DNA of 64,000 nucleotides. Source: Lepidonotus clava. Taxonomy: Eukaryota; Annelida; Polychaeta; Phyllodocida; Polynoidae. This document shows positions 27,042-48,100 of this stretch, piece after piece. The translations under genes and the position numbers were made by a program. The stretch covers positions 34,841,659-34,905,658 of the forward strand of contig OW387140.1 of assembly GCA_936440205.1 (NCBI GenBank), read 5' to 3'. Position 1 is the stretch's first letter. Each line of letters begins with the position of its first letter. The notes under the pieces are model-generated. The model was given only the letters and a program-made list of their open reading frames with translations, did not search any database and had not been told where the DNA came from.

Positions 27042-28199
27042 ATCATTTGCATAGGAGTAGTATCTGCAGGTCCGGGCTTCTATCAACATTACAACTACCA
27101 TGGCAACAAAACACCAACAATCCGAAATTTCTCACCATTAATGAAAACTATGAAAAATTTCGTTAATAGCATGATTTTAGCTTAATTTTTATATTTTTTT
27201 TATTTCTTAGCTAAATAAAGGTTCTAGAGCATTGAATACCCAGAGACTCACATATTATTTCAGTAAGCTACCTTGATGAAATTCCTCTTTCGGTTATACT
27301 ATGATACCTAATGGAAACCAACATCCTTCTGAGTTGCCCTAAATGGCCCTCTTCCCTCTCCTGCCAACAGCTTTTTGTCATTACGTTCAAACTTATAAGA
27401 AAGTGTTAACCTTGTTCAGATTATCTGGCTGAAACTCTCATGCATATCATTTAACTCTAAAACCAGGATAATTATGTGTTCCTATAAAACAGACACCCAC
27501 CTGAGTGGGGTTGCACCTTTCATTTTTCCCTATATATACCAAGTGCACTCTAACCAACCACCAGCGCTTGAAACGAATTTAAAATATCACACTTCCCCTA
27601 GCTCCCCTAACTTACTTAAAGTAACTATTCGGTGATCAGTAATTGCCTCTCAGTTACCGCACAAGAGACGTCTAGTATATAAATAGGTCAGTGAACATAT
27701 ATTTTATCAAGTTTTTTTTATACTAATGTAATAATTATAATTTATTACATGGTCTAGCTGGGGGTGGTGGTAATGGCATGTCGTTTTTACCTATGGATTT
27801 GCAGCCAATTTCTGAGTATTGCCTTAACTGATACACGTCTTTCATCATTTTTGCCTAATCCTTTCTTTAATATTTACATTACTTACATTTTCCTAATAGA
27901 CGCAGTAAAACGAAAGTATATTAGAATTACATTCTGGATTAGAGGAAGGAAGATCACCTATCGTGAATCCAGAAACCCGAGATGTAAGCAATTCAAAAGG
28001 AAAATAAAGGTGACCTAGAACGTATACATGGGATGTCCCTGCCCCTCTCCTCAGAGGACAGAGGCTAAGGATGGGCCCTTGGAACCAGGGAGAGACAGTT
28101 AACAGCTTGTGTGTTGATTTTCTTATATGAGTTTAGGGGAAATTATTAGAGTGGAATAAATACAAGATAAAACTGTTAGTATAAGAACATAACTAAATC

Positions 28200-28500
28200 C
28201 TGGGCTGGGGTGAGCTGGCTGCTACCCCCCTCTACATGTCTCCCAGTGGCAACAACTGGGTTATCAAAGGTCTCTAGTAGACCACCGGCTGTTGTGTGTA
28301 GGGCCCTGCCTATGGGACCCTGCACATTAAAGAACACCTGCCTCGGTAAAAGTGTAGGGGTATGGTCTCTATCTTCTCATAGATTCGATCATTCCATAGA
28401 TACGATCATCAAGGACAGGATTGTCAAAATCATGTTCTTGCCGTGATATAACCTTAGATGTTGATACGGCGTAAAACCCCAATAACCAACCAACCAACCA
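28200..28500 (+). repeat. SINE-like repeat, copy 1, with (AACC)n tail
   Basis: Bases 28311-28500 match 43092-43289 at about 80 percent, starting ATGGGACCCTGCA and ending in CAACCAACCAACC. The 5' part (28200-28310) has no partner in this window. The common 3' end with a short tandem tail fits a SINE. Confidence 0.7.
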
Positions 28501-29474
28501 TAATAGCTAATGGTTTGAACGCATATGTTTCATGGAGGGCAATTTACTTTGTGAGGGTTATGTGCTAATTCCAGTTGTCAAAAATGTACTTTTTGGCAAT
28601 ATATTGCAATTCTATCAAAAAGAGAGGCATAATGCAGGGCTTAGCTCCAAATTATAGGCACTATCGTCCTAAGGAAATCAATGATATAGGTCTGCAGGGC
28701 AAGAAAGGGCTGGTTTTGTTTTTCAGTTCTATTTCCAGTTCTGTTTTCCAAAGTTTTTTTTATATCAATCACATAAGTTTACTGGTGGGGGAGTATGTGA
28801 ATGATGACTTTTGAATTTTCTAAACATATTTTGCGTGTCATTTGTGGCCATTTATCATCTGAACGTATTTTATATTTTTTTACCCTTTGTTACCATTAAT
28901 TATTATATTCATTAGCAATGTCACATGGGAGGATGCTCATATTTTGAAAACTTGTGCTGTCTTTGTAAGATTCTACTCACATTTCTTTATTAAGATACTT
29001 GTGCCTAGCAAACAATTTTGGTATCGGATGATAGAGAAAAATATGCTGAATCTAAATATACCACTTTTATTTCTATCATAACGTTATTAACAGCACTATG
29101 TTTTTAAGACAGGTAGAAGGACCAGATATTTCAAGTTTTTCAGTCTTTTCTGAATCCAATATATATTATAGAGCTGCATTCTACAAATTTAAGAAACAAT
29201 TTATCAACCAAACAGTTCTACTTAATTTTGTATCAGGCAACTCTCTTCATATAAAAAAGCACAGAGGCAATTTTGAAAATATTTCACGGTAAACTTTAAT
29301 ATTAGTGTAAACTGGGATGGGCTTATTTGAGTAGTGTCTATCCACAACACTTGGTAGCACCACCTGTTGTGCACCCGTTTTAAAGAGAGAAGCCAGTGAA
29401 TATAAAATAGTACAGTGCCGTGAAAAACGCTATCATTTCAATTTTAAGGAACCAATGGTAAATTGTGTGATGCA

Positions 29475-29581
29475 CAGTGGCAGATTTAGAGGGGGTCGCG
29501 TACCCCCTCCATTTTTGGCCAAATTTAGCTTTTGTAATGTAAAATTCTGATAAAAAAATCAAAAAGCTGGATCCGCCACTG
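29475..29581. mobile_element. Short MITE with CAGTGGC ends and 5-bp target duplication ATGCA
   Basis: Starts CAGTGGCAGATTTAG and ends CTGGATCCGCCACTG. ATGCA occurs at 29470-29474 and 29582-29586. The ends belong with the CAGNGGCGGATCCAG type at 53897 and 58618. The 5-bp duplication is reminiscent of the hAT5 group (inference). Confidence 0.8.
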
Positions 29582-29985
29582 ATGCAAGCTAATCATATCA
29601 TACCTAAAGTGGATTAAAGTGTAGTCCTCACAGCCGTACCACCTGAAACACATAATAAGCACACCACTACCTGTCACTTTGTACCTATCTAACGGCATTA
29701 CATGTTTCCCTTGTTAGACTTAAACTTACCACTTCATTCAATGAACCATCTTTAACAGCCCACAAATTGAATAGATAAATTCCTGCTTCAACTGATCCTT
29801 GCATCATAATCCCCGAGCAACTAGTAAACTAGGCCAGATCGAGACATCCCAGTTCCAGCCCCTTTCCCTATCAATGCAGACCAAGCCACTAGTTATGCTT
29901 GACTGGTTTGATCCAATAAGTTTACATTACATTGGTTCAGAGAGGCACTGTTCAGTCTTGTATAAACTTCACTACCAGTTCCTAT

Positions 29986-30174
29986 GGGGCCATCCATAAA
30001 TGATGCCATGCACAAGGGGGTGGGTGGGTAGGTTGAACAACGTGACACTGCCTGAAAACAGGCTTAATTTCAAATTTCATGTTTAGAATAGAAAATTCTG
30101 TATGACAGGGGTGGGTGGGTGGGTCCTGATTTAAAAGTACCCTGAAAAAGTGTGACATCATTTATGGACCGCCC
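29986..30174. mobile_element. MITE with GGGGCCATCCATAAATGATG ends
   Basis: The left end GGGGCCATCCATAAATGATG pairs with the right end CATCATTTATGGACCGCCC. Two GGTGGGTGGGT blocks lie inside, at 30020 and 30112. Non-coding, 189 bp. The target duplication is unclear. Confidence 0.8.
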
Positions 30175-31859
30175 TTTTCTTCTGGCTCACTCCACAAACT
30201 TTAGTTCTGCTATGATAGTCTGACCTCTGGTGGCAATACTGTGTTCCAACGGGATGGTCAAAGTATCTTTAGCCCTATCCCCACTAGGATGCAGAACCAG
30301 GGCACAAACCAGCTGATTCCTACTAGAAGAATCGGCCAATCTTTGCACTGATTCAGACCACAAATAGTTAGAATATTCAAATGTAAATGTTTAATATGAA
30401 TCGATGCTAGAATTGTAAGATTTTCTGGTAGAATGGACCGATTTTGCCGCTGAAGAGTTGGTTGACATAGTCAGATTTGCTTATTAAGTATGGGGATTTG
30501 GAGCTATGGAACGGCCTACCATGTGTCATTTCCTGTATGATTGGCTAAATGCAACAGAGCTTCTAGCAATAATTCAACATCTGTACTTACATCGACATCA
30601 GCAGAAAAGGTATACCTATTTATTTTCGTTGGAATATTGTATTTTCATTTAATCAAATGATTATGTAAATTGTTATTGTAAAAGATTCATTAACTCATGC
30701 TACTAAAGGACCAAAAGGGTACCTTGCAGAGAAAGTGAGAAGTTTGCAGGTTATTGTGAACTAAATAATATCTGAATACAAAACAGATCACAGTTTATAT
30801 AAGGATGCGACGAGAGCCTTTGTTTTGTACAATAAAAATGGCCTTTATTTTTCCAAATAAAAATATTAAGTACAAGTCAGACACAATTGCTGTTCACATG
30901 CCCGAAATTACAACATCAAGACAAACTAGTAAAATGCTAAAGTGTTTATTTGAAGGATGGTAACGGCATTTCCTCGGTAACCACAACACTCATTCTTTAT
31001 AATAGGGCTGTCATATGATCCTCATAGACTACAAGGGCTTTGGGGTGGTATGATCGAGTTGCACTGGCTTGTAAAGGAAACATCTTCTTACTACACCTAT
31101 AGAAAAGAATCCATCTTGTATACAAGTAGGTCCTAAAGGCAACTGCTCACCTTATTAGTCCTCCAGTGATATCTTTATTTCCTTTGATTTATTTTGTCTT
31201 AATAGTCCAGTTTACCACAGAGATTTATGTTGTGTGAAACATGGGTAGAATGTATCATCAGTTAGAGTTCCCTGGCCAATCGAAGGGAAGATCACAAATA
31301 CACACATCATGTGTTTAGCCAATCAAATGTGGCTTTACATGATACTGAAGCACACAAACAGTAGTACTTTTTTTTAGCCAATCAGAAGTACGGTAGTGGA
31401 CCGGCAGAATGGCGGATGTACATCCCTGTCTGTCAGCTTGCATGTAGATTACCATGGCAAACTACTTTACCGTAATTCATTTCATCGGGCTGGAATTGGC
31501 TGACATACACTTTTAAATCATGTCTAGCACAAAAATTCTACACCTAGTCAGCGAATTCGACATAGCGTTTATGCAGTATCTATTCATAACAAAGAATCCA
31601 GGAGTCTTCTAGGAGTGTTGAACTTGCACGTGTCTGGCATTGAGATATCAAGCGACCGATTCAAATGGGCGTCACCCAACATCACAATACCAAACCATTT
31701 CTTTGATTTGAGTACAACTCTTAACCCTTAATAACTTATTTGTTTTTAGGTTTGGAATATATTTATACATATAGAGCAAGCATTCTCACCACGTACTTCC
31801 CTGAAGTCAAAGGAGTCTCTTTTACCAGTCACATGAAGACAGACTACAAGTTCTCACCT

Positions 31860-31888
31860 AGGTCAAGGGTCAAGGGTCAAGGGTCAAG
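31860..31888 (+). repeat. Four-copy heptamer array GGTCAAG
   Basis: AGGTCAAGGGTCAAGGGTCA and one more unit. Read as nuclear-receptor half-sites it is a run of DR1-spaced AGGTCA/GGGTCA words. It could equally be a simple microsatellite. Confidence 0.7.
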
Positions 31889-34664
31889 ATGCCTGAATCA
31901 AAAGTCCATGGTCATTCAGTTACAAACAAAGGTTTTCGTTTTGATACGCTTTGTGTCTTTTTGTTTTGGTCTACAAACGTCAGGGTGGAGAAGGGAAGGT
32001 TTCCTTTCGTGCAGTACAAAGAATGATCGCTTTTGAACATATCAGAATAAATCATGTTTTAGGGTATACACAGAACAAGGGCATTTTGAGATCTAAAAAA
32101 AAGCTGAGTTGGCCAGAAGCCTGTTACCCAACTTTTACCCTCCTATACATTGCAGTGCAAATTGCCTTGACATGTTGGCAACTGAATCCTGATTACTTGT
32201 TTGTTCAGTAGCTATAGTAACAACATCACTTTGTCTATAAACAAATTATGACATGATTTTACAGGTACAGAGCCGTATCATAGCTTGCACTAGAACACAT
32301 TAGGATAGAGTAATGCCCTAGCCAGTATCCACAAACATTCTGATAAGACAAATCTGAGAGAAGGCGGCGACCATGGCTTGAATGTATTACCACCAGGCTA
32401 TCATTATCGTTAGTAGTATGATCCTTAGTCTTTCGGTAGTAGAACATGAGAGGGTATTATAATTATGTGTATGTAGCGTAGTAGCACTGACCAGTCACCA
32501 AAAGTTTTACTTTACACTCGGAAAAGTTCACAAACTGTCGCTATCATTAGTATAGTAAGTTGTTGGGGGGTAGGGCCCGGCGGGCACATGATCTGTATAG
32601 TGCTTACTGTATCCAGACAGTGCTTATCTTGCCCGATAAGTATTTATAACAGTGCTTTACCGCTGTAGGCAGGTATATAATAACCATTTGGTGTATCAGT
32701 ATTGACAGGAGAGGCCTGGTAGGTCCATACTGAGGGGGGTCTCCTTGCCAACCAGTCGTTGCCCTACAGTGTGTGCGATAGCTTCCCACCCCACACAATG
32801 GACACAATGCTATTTTAGTCGGTTGTGCAATACAAAGCCATCCTCCACTGAGACATAATACTTAATTCTTTCACATACGTCTTGTACCTGGCCAGTATTC
32901 CAGAAGGGACAATCGTCTTTATTCTGATTGCCTTCTCATAGATGACCATAGTGTTGTTCACTCAGGTAAGACCTTTGATACTATTATTATAAGCGGGAGA
33001 CTTAAAATTCAGCATTCTCTCGGTTCATAGTGACACCAGACGTAACCATGTGAAGTGCCCATGATGCAGTTCAGCCCGGTCACATGACTAGCGCCCTGTA
33101 TTCAGATTGGATGTTGCTGTGACACCTAATAATAGTAATCATAATTATTATTACACGAGTAGCTATTGGTCATTGCAACGAGAGCCCTGAATGGTTACAA
33201 GCATTCATAAAGAAGTAGTTCTGTCCCGGAGTCCCACAGACGGGGAGGGTTGGCTGTATAGGGACTGATCATAATTATGAGAGACACGACAGGGTACTGA
33301 CTCATCAATTTTTCTCTTTCATGAGGGGTCTGCAGATTCCCTGCTGCGTCGCCACTCAATACGGATACAAGTATAATTTCAAGCTTACACACAACCGAAG
33401 AGGAAACAGGATGACATTTACAAGAAATACACGCTACAGAAAATCGCAGTATATTCCCACATTGCTGCAAAGAACATTCCCCACTACGAATCGGAAAGCA
33501 AGCAATAACATAGTAGCCTTTTCGGGTTTTTTAAACTTTCGTTTCTCTCTATATATCATCATATAATCCATCATTCATAGACTACACAGTAGGTGTCCAC
33601 CATTTAGGACGTGCCATTTTTTGGTATATTGGGATGGTAATAATAATAATACATTTAGATAGGATAGTTTGTCATTTCATTTTGTTTAGGTTTTTTCCTT
33701 TTCTCTCAACATGCACACACAAAAATTTCTTGCCCATGTATTAAAATGTTCTAATTTGAACCGACGTTATCATAACACTAGGCGTAGCGACTGTCTTCTG
33801 CAAATGGTCCCTCGAATGCCTGAACTCCCTTTCTCGCGAGTTCCGTTACGTTTTTAACCACCTGTCATTTTCTTGCTTTTGTATCATTTTTTGGTTGTTC
33901 TGAACACAGTACAGTATTCCCAGTGCCAGACGGTTGCTAGACAGGAGGTACCTCAGTGTGCTAGAGAGGGGGAGCGATTGTTAGTTTTTTTTTACCTCGA
34001 ATTTGCCATCTGAATCTCTGCTGCACCAGGATTCGTTCTCGTGTTATTTTTGTATTTGCATGCTTGACACTGTGGGCCTCCGCAGCATAGAACATGCATT
34101 TGCTATCACAAGGATTGGATATCATAAAGCATGTACAGTGGTCGCCCACGTGTTCACATCATGAAAATCTCGCGTCTGTCTTGCACCAGGACTTCCTGTA
34201 CTTACAATACATTTAAGTTTCTCCTTGTGTTTTTGTGTATTCTCTCCGACTCAACGAAAAAAAATTAATGACCATTTATGATATATCTATCAAATAAAGC
34301 ATACCATTTACTCAATAATAACTATCATGGAAAACTCACCCAAAAATAAAAACTATATTATACACATGTGTGTATCATTCAAAGTCTGACTAGAACAATG
34401 TCTGAGTTATGATAATGTTAATTATAATGTCATATATAACAAAAAGACTGCCCTATGGCAGCGTTAGATACTAACACACAACAGGGTTCTAGTGTCGCAC
34501 AGAAGAATTTACCATACAGCAACCCTTTCTTATCATACAGATAAAAAAAGTCAAGGTGTCTCTCCCGGTAGCTCACCATTTAACCAGTTGCACAGTTTGG
34601 CTCATCAAAATTTCCTGGTCATCGTCATTAGCATCATCATATGGTCTATGTATAGGGACCTGCG

Positions 34665-34678
34665 GTTGTCATGGTAAC
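34665..34678. promoter_or_regulatory. RFX X-box-type word
   Basis: GTTGTCATGGTAAC, a near-perfect RFX palindrome, with a half-site CCATGGCAAC about 30 bases further right. Motif evidence only. Confidence 0.3.
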
Positions 34679-34980
34679 CAAGACGATTACAATGGATACC
34701 ATTGGATTCCATGGCAACCACGGAGGAAGGGGAAAAATACACGTTCCAAAGATATGTACTGTCTGCCTTATCATCAATATTTAGTGGGTTCCACGCGTCC
34801 AAGACGAATACACAGGCCAGTAACTTAGAGTTGGAAATTGGAAAATAGGATTTTTTTTTCTCTGGAGAAGGGCGTATAAAAAAATGGGCAGAGAGTGTGT
34901 GTGATTGCGGCGACCACACGACACAAATGTTCACCTACGGCCTCGCCTTAGCCGCCTCATAATAACTAGTTGACAATCAA

Positions 34981-36382
34981 GGGCACATTCTATGTTAAGT
35001 GTTGCATTGGGTGTCTTCAACATTGAAAGGCTTATAACTTTTTTCATTTACTCATTTTCCCTTGGTAATTCAAATTTCTAAGATCCTTATGTTGAAACCA
35101 ATTCTTTGATATATAGGAATGTTAATCAGGTATGTGTTAAAATTGAACTTTTAATTTGTTAAAGTGTCATGTACCCTCAAAACCCGCAAAACTCTATGTC
35201 CACAGAGAATTATTTTTTCCCTTTAACACTGTAGATGTCAAAATAATTAATTTACAGCCCAATTTCATATTGTGCTGTGTTCTTACTATAACTCCTTACA
35301 GTTTTATGATTTTTAATGTATCCTAATCTAAGAATGTATATTTTTTCTACTTTAATGGAAAATGTCCACTCTATTTAGTATCTACGAGAGATTTTTAAAG
35401 AAACTAGGCATTTTGGTTCAGAAAATAATGCTAGGCCTGTATTTTCTGTACTAAAATGTCTGGGGCACTTAGCCCCATTAGAAAAAACACTGAAAGATAA
35501 TGTTTTGATTAAAATAAAAATTGTCTGACTGTTATAATATGCACTTTTTGCCCATATATTTAAGGGGGGTATCTACGAGAGATGAGGTTTAGCAATGAAA
35601 GAGATTATTCAGAAGAGAAAAACAAAGAAATTATGATAGATCTACTATTCAAACTTAAATATCCTGAATTTTAGTTATCTACACTCATTATCAAAGGCTC
35701 CAGGAGGACAGGAATAGCAAAATAGTATCTACGAGAGATGTATCTACGAGAGATTTTGAAATGATATATCTACCACTGATAGCAAATTATTATAATATTG
35801 ATCAATTCAAGCTAGACACAGTTACCGGTGAAATTTTTCATGTTCAAAAATTTTAAACCAGATATCAATTAATTGATTTTTGAATCAGTGGTGGTGATTT
35901 TGCCAAAATAGTATCTACGAGAGATTTTACCTTTACGGTATCTATTATATACTCCACATTAGATGGCCAAGTGAAAAAATAGTTTTCAGGAACACTGACA
36001 CTCCTATGTTACTATGACTCTAACTCCATAAATAATTATCATATTTTGATAATTTTGGTATCATTTGAAAGCTAAGATACTACTCTTCAATGTGAAATTC
36101 ACAAAAAGGGGGTATCACATTGTTATAGTGGGTCACATATCAGTTCTAAGTTGTTCAATAAAGGAACATAAAAGAAAGCTTTTATCCCATTTGGTCAAAT
36201 ATATCATATATATCTTTGAAGTGTCATATCTCTATTATGAAGAAGTTTAACGAGCCAATTTTTTTCAAGAGGACAGAATAACACCTGTCTTTTGAGAAAA
36301 TATTACAATTAAACTTGTAATTCCGATTTAGTTTTTTCACTTTTTTTCTACCCATATGCAACACTTAACGTAGAATGTACCC
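34981..36382. mobile_element. 1.4-kb non-autonomous DNA element with internal 15-mer repeats
   Basis: Ends are inverted over about 27 bases: GGGCACATTCTATGTTAAGT on the left and the complement of GGGTACATTCTACGTTAAGT on the right. The AT-rich inside has no gene but holds five exact copies of GTATCTACGAGAGAT (35378, 35569, 35725, 35740, 35911). Flanks are CAA on the left and AAG on the right, so no clear target duplication. Superfamily not assigned. Confidence 0.85.
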
Positions 36383-37264
36383 AAGAACCCTCCAAACAAT
36401 AAATAATTATCATATGATTCCATGGTCTGAACTTAAAACTACATGCCTTCCCTGTGCTTATATATTAGTCACGGTCTCTGTTTTAACACATGATGATCTC
36501 ATATTACTCTTCATTAATCTATCAACACGTGAATACAAAATAACAGAAGAAGTATTCAGTAGAGGGACTGACACTAAGTATGAGATTTTTTACATGAGAA
36601 TGCGTACGTTATAGGTTTAATACCACGCATATGAATGCATGAATTCTCTCTCGACCAAACTGATGCGTTTATTTTATCATAGGCTTGGCATCCAGTAATA
36701 GAAGTAGTAGTAATAGTAGTAGGGTAACCATCTAAAACAGGGACTCACATCGCCTCAAACCAGGTACGCAGACCTGCTGATGTTTTTTGTCCAACTTTGA
36801 CCCAAATTGTGTAACTATTCTTTTCCCTCGAGAACAGACATTCTGCTCTACACAAGAAATGATCTTTTGTATTAGTTTTGGTCATAACATCATCTGCCGT
36901 TGAAAGTAACGTACACACATGCAATACATCAATGTTTTTTTCACAGTTTGCATCACGTTTCTTGTGTAAAATACACGCAGATTTACAGTTTTACAGGCTT
37001 ACAGGGAAAAACTTATTTACGTCTTTTTAGAGTTTTTTTTCCATATATTATTATATTTTTAAATTTGATGTTTTTTATTTTTCTTCTCTCTCTCATCATA
37101 TAAGTAGGCTATTGTCTGACCAGAGTTATCGGCTGCCTTCTCCTTCGCATCAGGCCTTTCCGCTCGTTGGGTTTGGATAGGGTCAGGCTCGGAGCGGCTA
37201 GCTACCGAGGAACCCGGGTCACAAGCACGTAAAATAATGAAGCAGGGGTCGGGAGTTGCCGACA
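36383..37264. other. 3' flank of Go-alpha
   Basis: Transcription of Go-alpha runs into this region. No other gene is visible. On the minus strand an AATAAA lies at 37079-37074, about 185 bases past the stop, and is a plausible polyadenylation signal. Confidence 0.5.
37074..37079 (-). terminator. Candidate polyadenylation signal AATAAA of Go-alpha
   Basis: First AATAAA found downstream of the stop codon at 37265-37267, in a T-rich setting on the plus strand. Longer 3' ends are possible. Confidence 0.35.
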
Positions 37265-45135
<7,871 letters not shown>

Positions 45136-48100
45136 CTGCAGGGGGTAGAATAAGAAAATACAGTTTAAAAAACATGTCGCGTGGGGAATGTGAGATTTTT
45201 TTGGGTTTATATATTTACGTTATTTGTGACAGGCTATTATTATGGATTTAGATTGTTGTGACTCAAAATGGAAAGAAGGACATTTTTATTGAGATATGAG
45301 CCAAGTTAAGATTTTAGACCTTTTCATGAATTTCAATTAATTGATCTAAGACCTTTGAAGACTTATGTGGCCATCCTGAATAATAAGGATAATTTACAAC
45401 TTTATCTTTTAAGGTAAGGTTTGAAAAGGAAACCTGTCAAATTATATCTTAAAGGAAACGCACATCAACAAAATATACGATAATATGCATTCCAAACTGA
45501 ATTTCATAAAGTTTAACTAGCGTTATAATGAGCCTATGTCTTAGTTTCTATTTGAAGTCTCGTCTTAAGCTATTCACGCTTAACTTGCGTCATTCAAGCA
45601 TATTGTAAATGGGACCTTTCGTCAAGTAAACGTTCGTATTTATTCCTGGATTTTAGACCCCCGCCCCTCACTCTCATGCCTCCTTAGTCATGAGTTCGAT
45701 TTAGATTTATACCGGGACGTATTTTCCCACCCCCATCCACACCCTACCCCCTTGATATGTAGATCCTTAACGGAATGCCCTAAAGCATCCGTTTCGTTGA
45801 CTGACATCACTGGGCTTGAGTACAAATTATCACAAAGGTTTTTTGTTCTCCTTAAAGGGTGTTTTTACTAGGTAAGATCACCAGTTTAGTGGTATATATC
45901 TCACTATTCGTGTTAAATGAACTGTTCAGTTTAATGATAATGACTCTGCCCATTCAGTTTAATGAGATTATGACTCTGACTCTGCCTACAGTAGTCATCA
46001 TCAACGTATTGGATATTCCATATGTCTTAAATCCCTGAACTTTACCAACAACAACAGTGAGACGATAAAAATAATATGAATGCTATACTATGACATGCAC
46101 TTAAAACTAGAAGGTAATGCAATTGTGCTTATCCTTAAAATCGAACAGTATGGAAGACCTTATTTAAGAGTAACCTGCAAACAAGGAATATTTTGCTTGA
46201 AGTCCTATGATTCAAAGTGAATCTTGCCACGTTGGATTCTGTAAAGTTGTTCATAACAAAGAAACATCTGTCCACCAACGACTTAACAAATACCTTAATT
46301 CAAGAGTACCCTTACATCCTAACAAACGGTGTCTACCTTACCGTTTACTTAACCAACTCCAAGAAATACCTTATCTTTAAGAACGAAAATTACAAGAAAC
46401 AACACGAAAATAACCACTTTGTGTGACAAAGACAGTCAGGGAGTGAAGGGGAAAAGGTATCCATTAAAAAATCTACATTTTCCAAACACTGAAAGTTGAA
46501 AGTTTTTGATGAAACCTTAGCCCAGGAAGAGAAAGAAAGAAGAAGATAAGTAAGCCTTAGAATGACTTGTGCTTAATTTACCTGTTTTATCTGTTGGTAA
46601 AAGGTGAGGGTTAGAAACGAAAAATTAGTCATGTTAATATAAAATCATTATTATTTTTGAAATAAACAATAAATAAATTATAATAAACATGGTATTAGCA
46701 GGTGAAATAGCTCCAATGATTATGAAAACGACTTTTGTTGCTTTCATATTTATGTAGGTTATGCAAATGAGGAATTGTTAAGATTTGAAGAAGAGGCAAA
46801 TAGTTTTAGATTTGAAGTAAATGGTTGTTATCAGATTAGAGTTAGTCAAGTAGTTTGCCAAACCCTGATACATAATAAGAGTATGAAGACTGCAAACAAC
46901 TCTCTTAAGATAGACCACCAGAAGCCTCATGGGAACTATCTATGCAATGGCCTCGACTGGAATTGTACCCAATGGAAATATAGGCATTAAACTAATTCAT
47001 ATGCAGAGCATTTCCTGAGAAGCATTTGGACTAAGTGTCTGCCCGATGATCGATTATGAGAAGATGCCAACAGCAATTGACTCAACAGACCCTTTGAATA
47101 AATGCAATATGATATTATTGTACTTGGGAATCATGTACAGGATTGTGATCTTACAAAACCGATTGCAATTGTCCAGTTACGGATTGGTTGATACAAAACC
47201 TAGGGCAATGACTTTTAATGAGCGAGTACCAATATCTCATGTCAAGGTAAGGGAATGAAATTGCCCCATGTCATTACCACAGAGAAGTTCACAGGCTCTA
47301 GGTATTTTAAGCATTATCCTTCTTCACTACATTCTTTAAATCTGTTGAATTATGTATCCCCATGTCGCAATGTTGAATCAGAGAAATTCTACATAGTGTT
47401 TGCTGCAACCAGTCAGCATATAGATATCTACAATTACTGTACCTAGGCCACATAGCTACACCTGATTTCTATGGAAGCAAAGAGTAGTGTCAGTGCCTAA
47501 ATCAACGAATATGACCAGAAAAGATGATGCAGAATATTGAAAGGCCTATTTCCACTGTAGGATGACCTAGTCTACATTCAATAACATAATTTATCTTCTT
47601 TCCATACTTATCCATCTAAATTATAACTAAGCAATATCAACTTAGAGTAACTTTAATTAAATCAGATTTCGCACTTCAAACCCTATTCATCCAAAAGATA
47701 ATTATCTGATTATACCTACATTATGTAACCAACACAAAACCAGAGGAAACCTTGATGTTTACATATATAAAACATTTAAAAGAAAATAAATATCATTGAT
47801 ATCTATATACTGCCTACTCGGCCCACATTGCTATCAGCGGCCATTTACATGATTTATCAGTCATTGTGGTGTGCCTGGCGGTTACCAGATGGCATGGCGG
47901 TTGACGCAGGTTGCTATGGTTACGCCGTCTAGATCAATGCCTGATGTGGGTGTGTCCAGTGCAGGCTAGGCTTGAATAGTGTCCGCAACTACGTTCGCTC
48001 GGCCGGGCATAGTCTCATCTACTTCTACAGGCCTAGTCCCACAATAACAGATTTTGGCCAATTTATGAATAGGCATGTAGGTGTGACTCTGTGTGTGTGG

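Larger units (their letters stand above)
26984..34980. other. Intergenic region between the PIPOX-like gene and Go-alpha
   Basis: No host exon recognised over 8 kb. Contains an RFX-type palindrome at 27026, a SINE-like repeat at 28200-28500, MITEs at 29475 and 29986, a short heptamer array at 31860-31888, and a second RFX-type word at 34665. The remaining sequence shows only short frames with no protein-like pattern. Confidence 0.5.
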
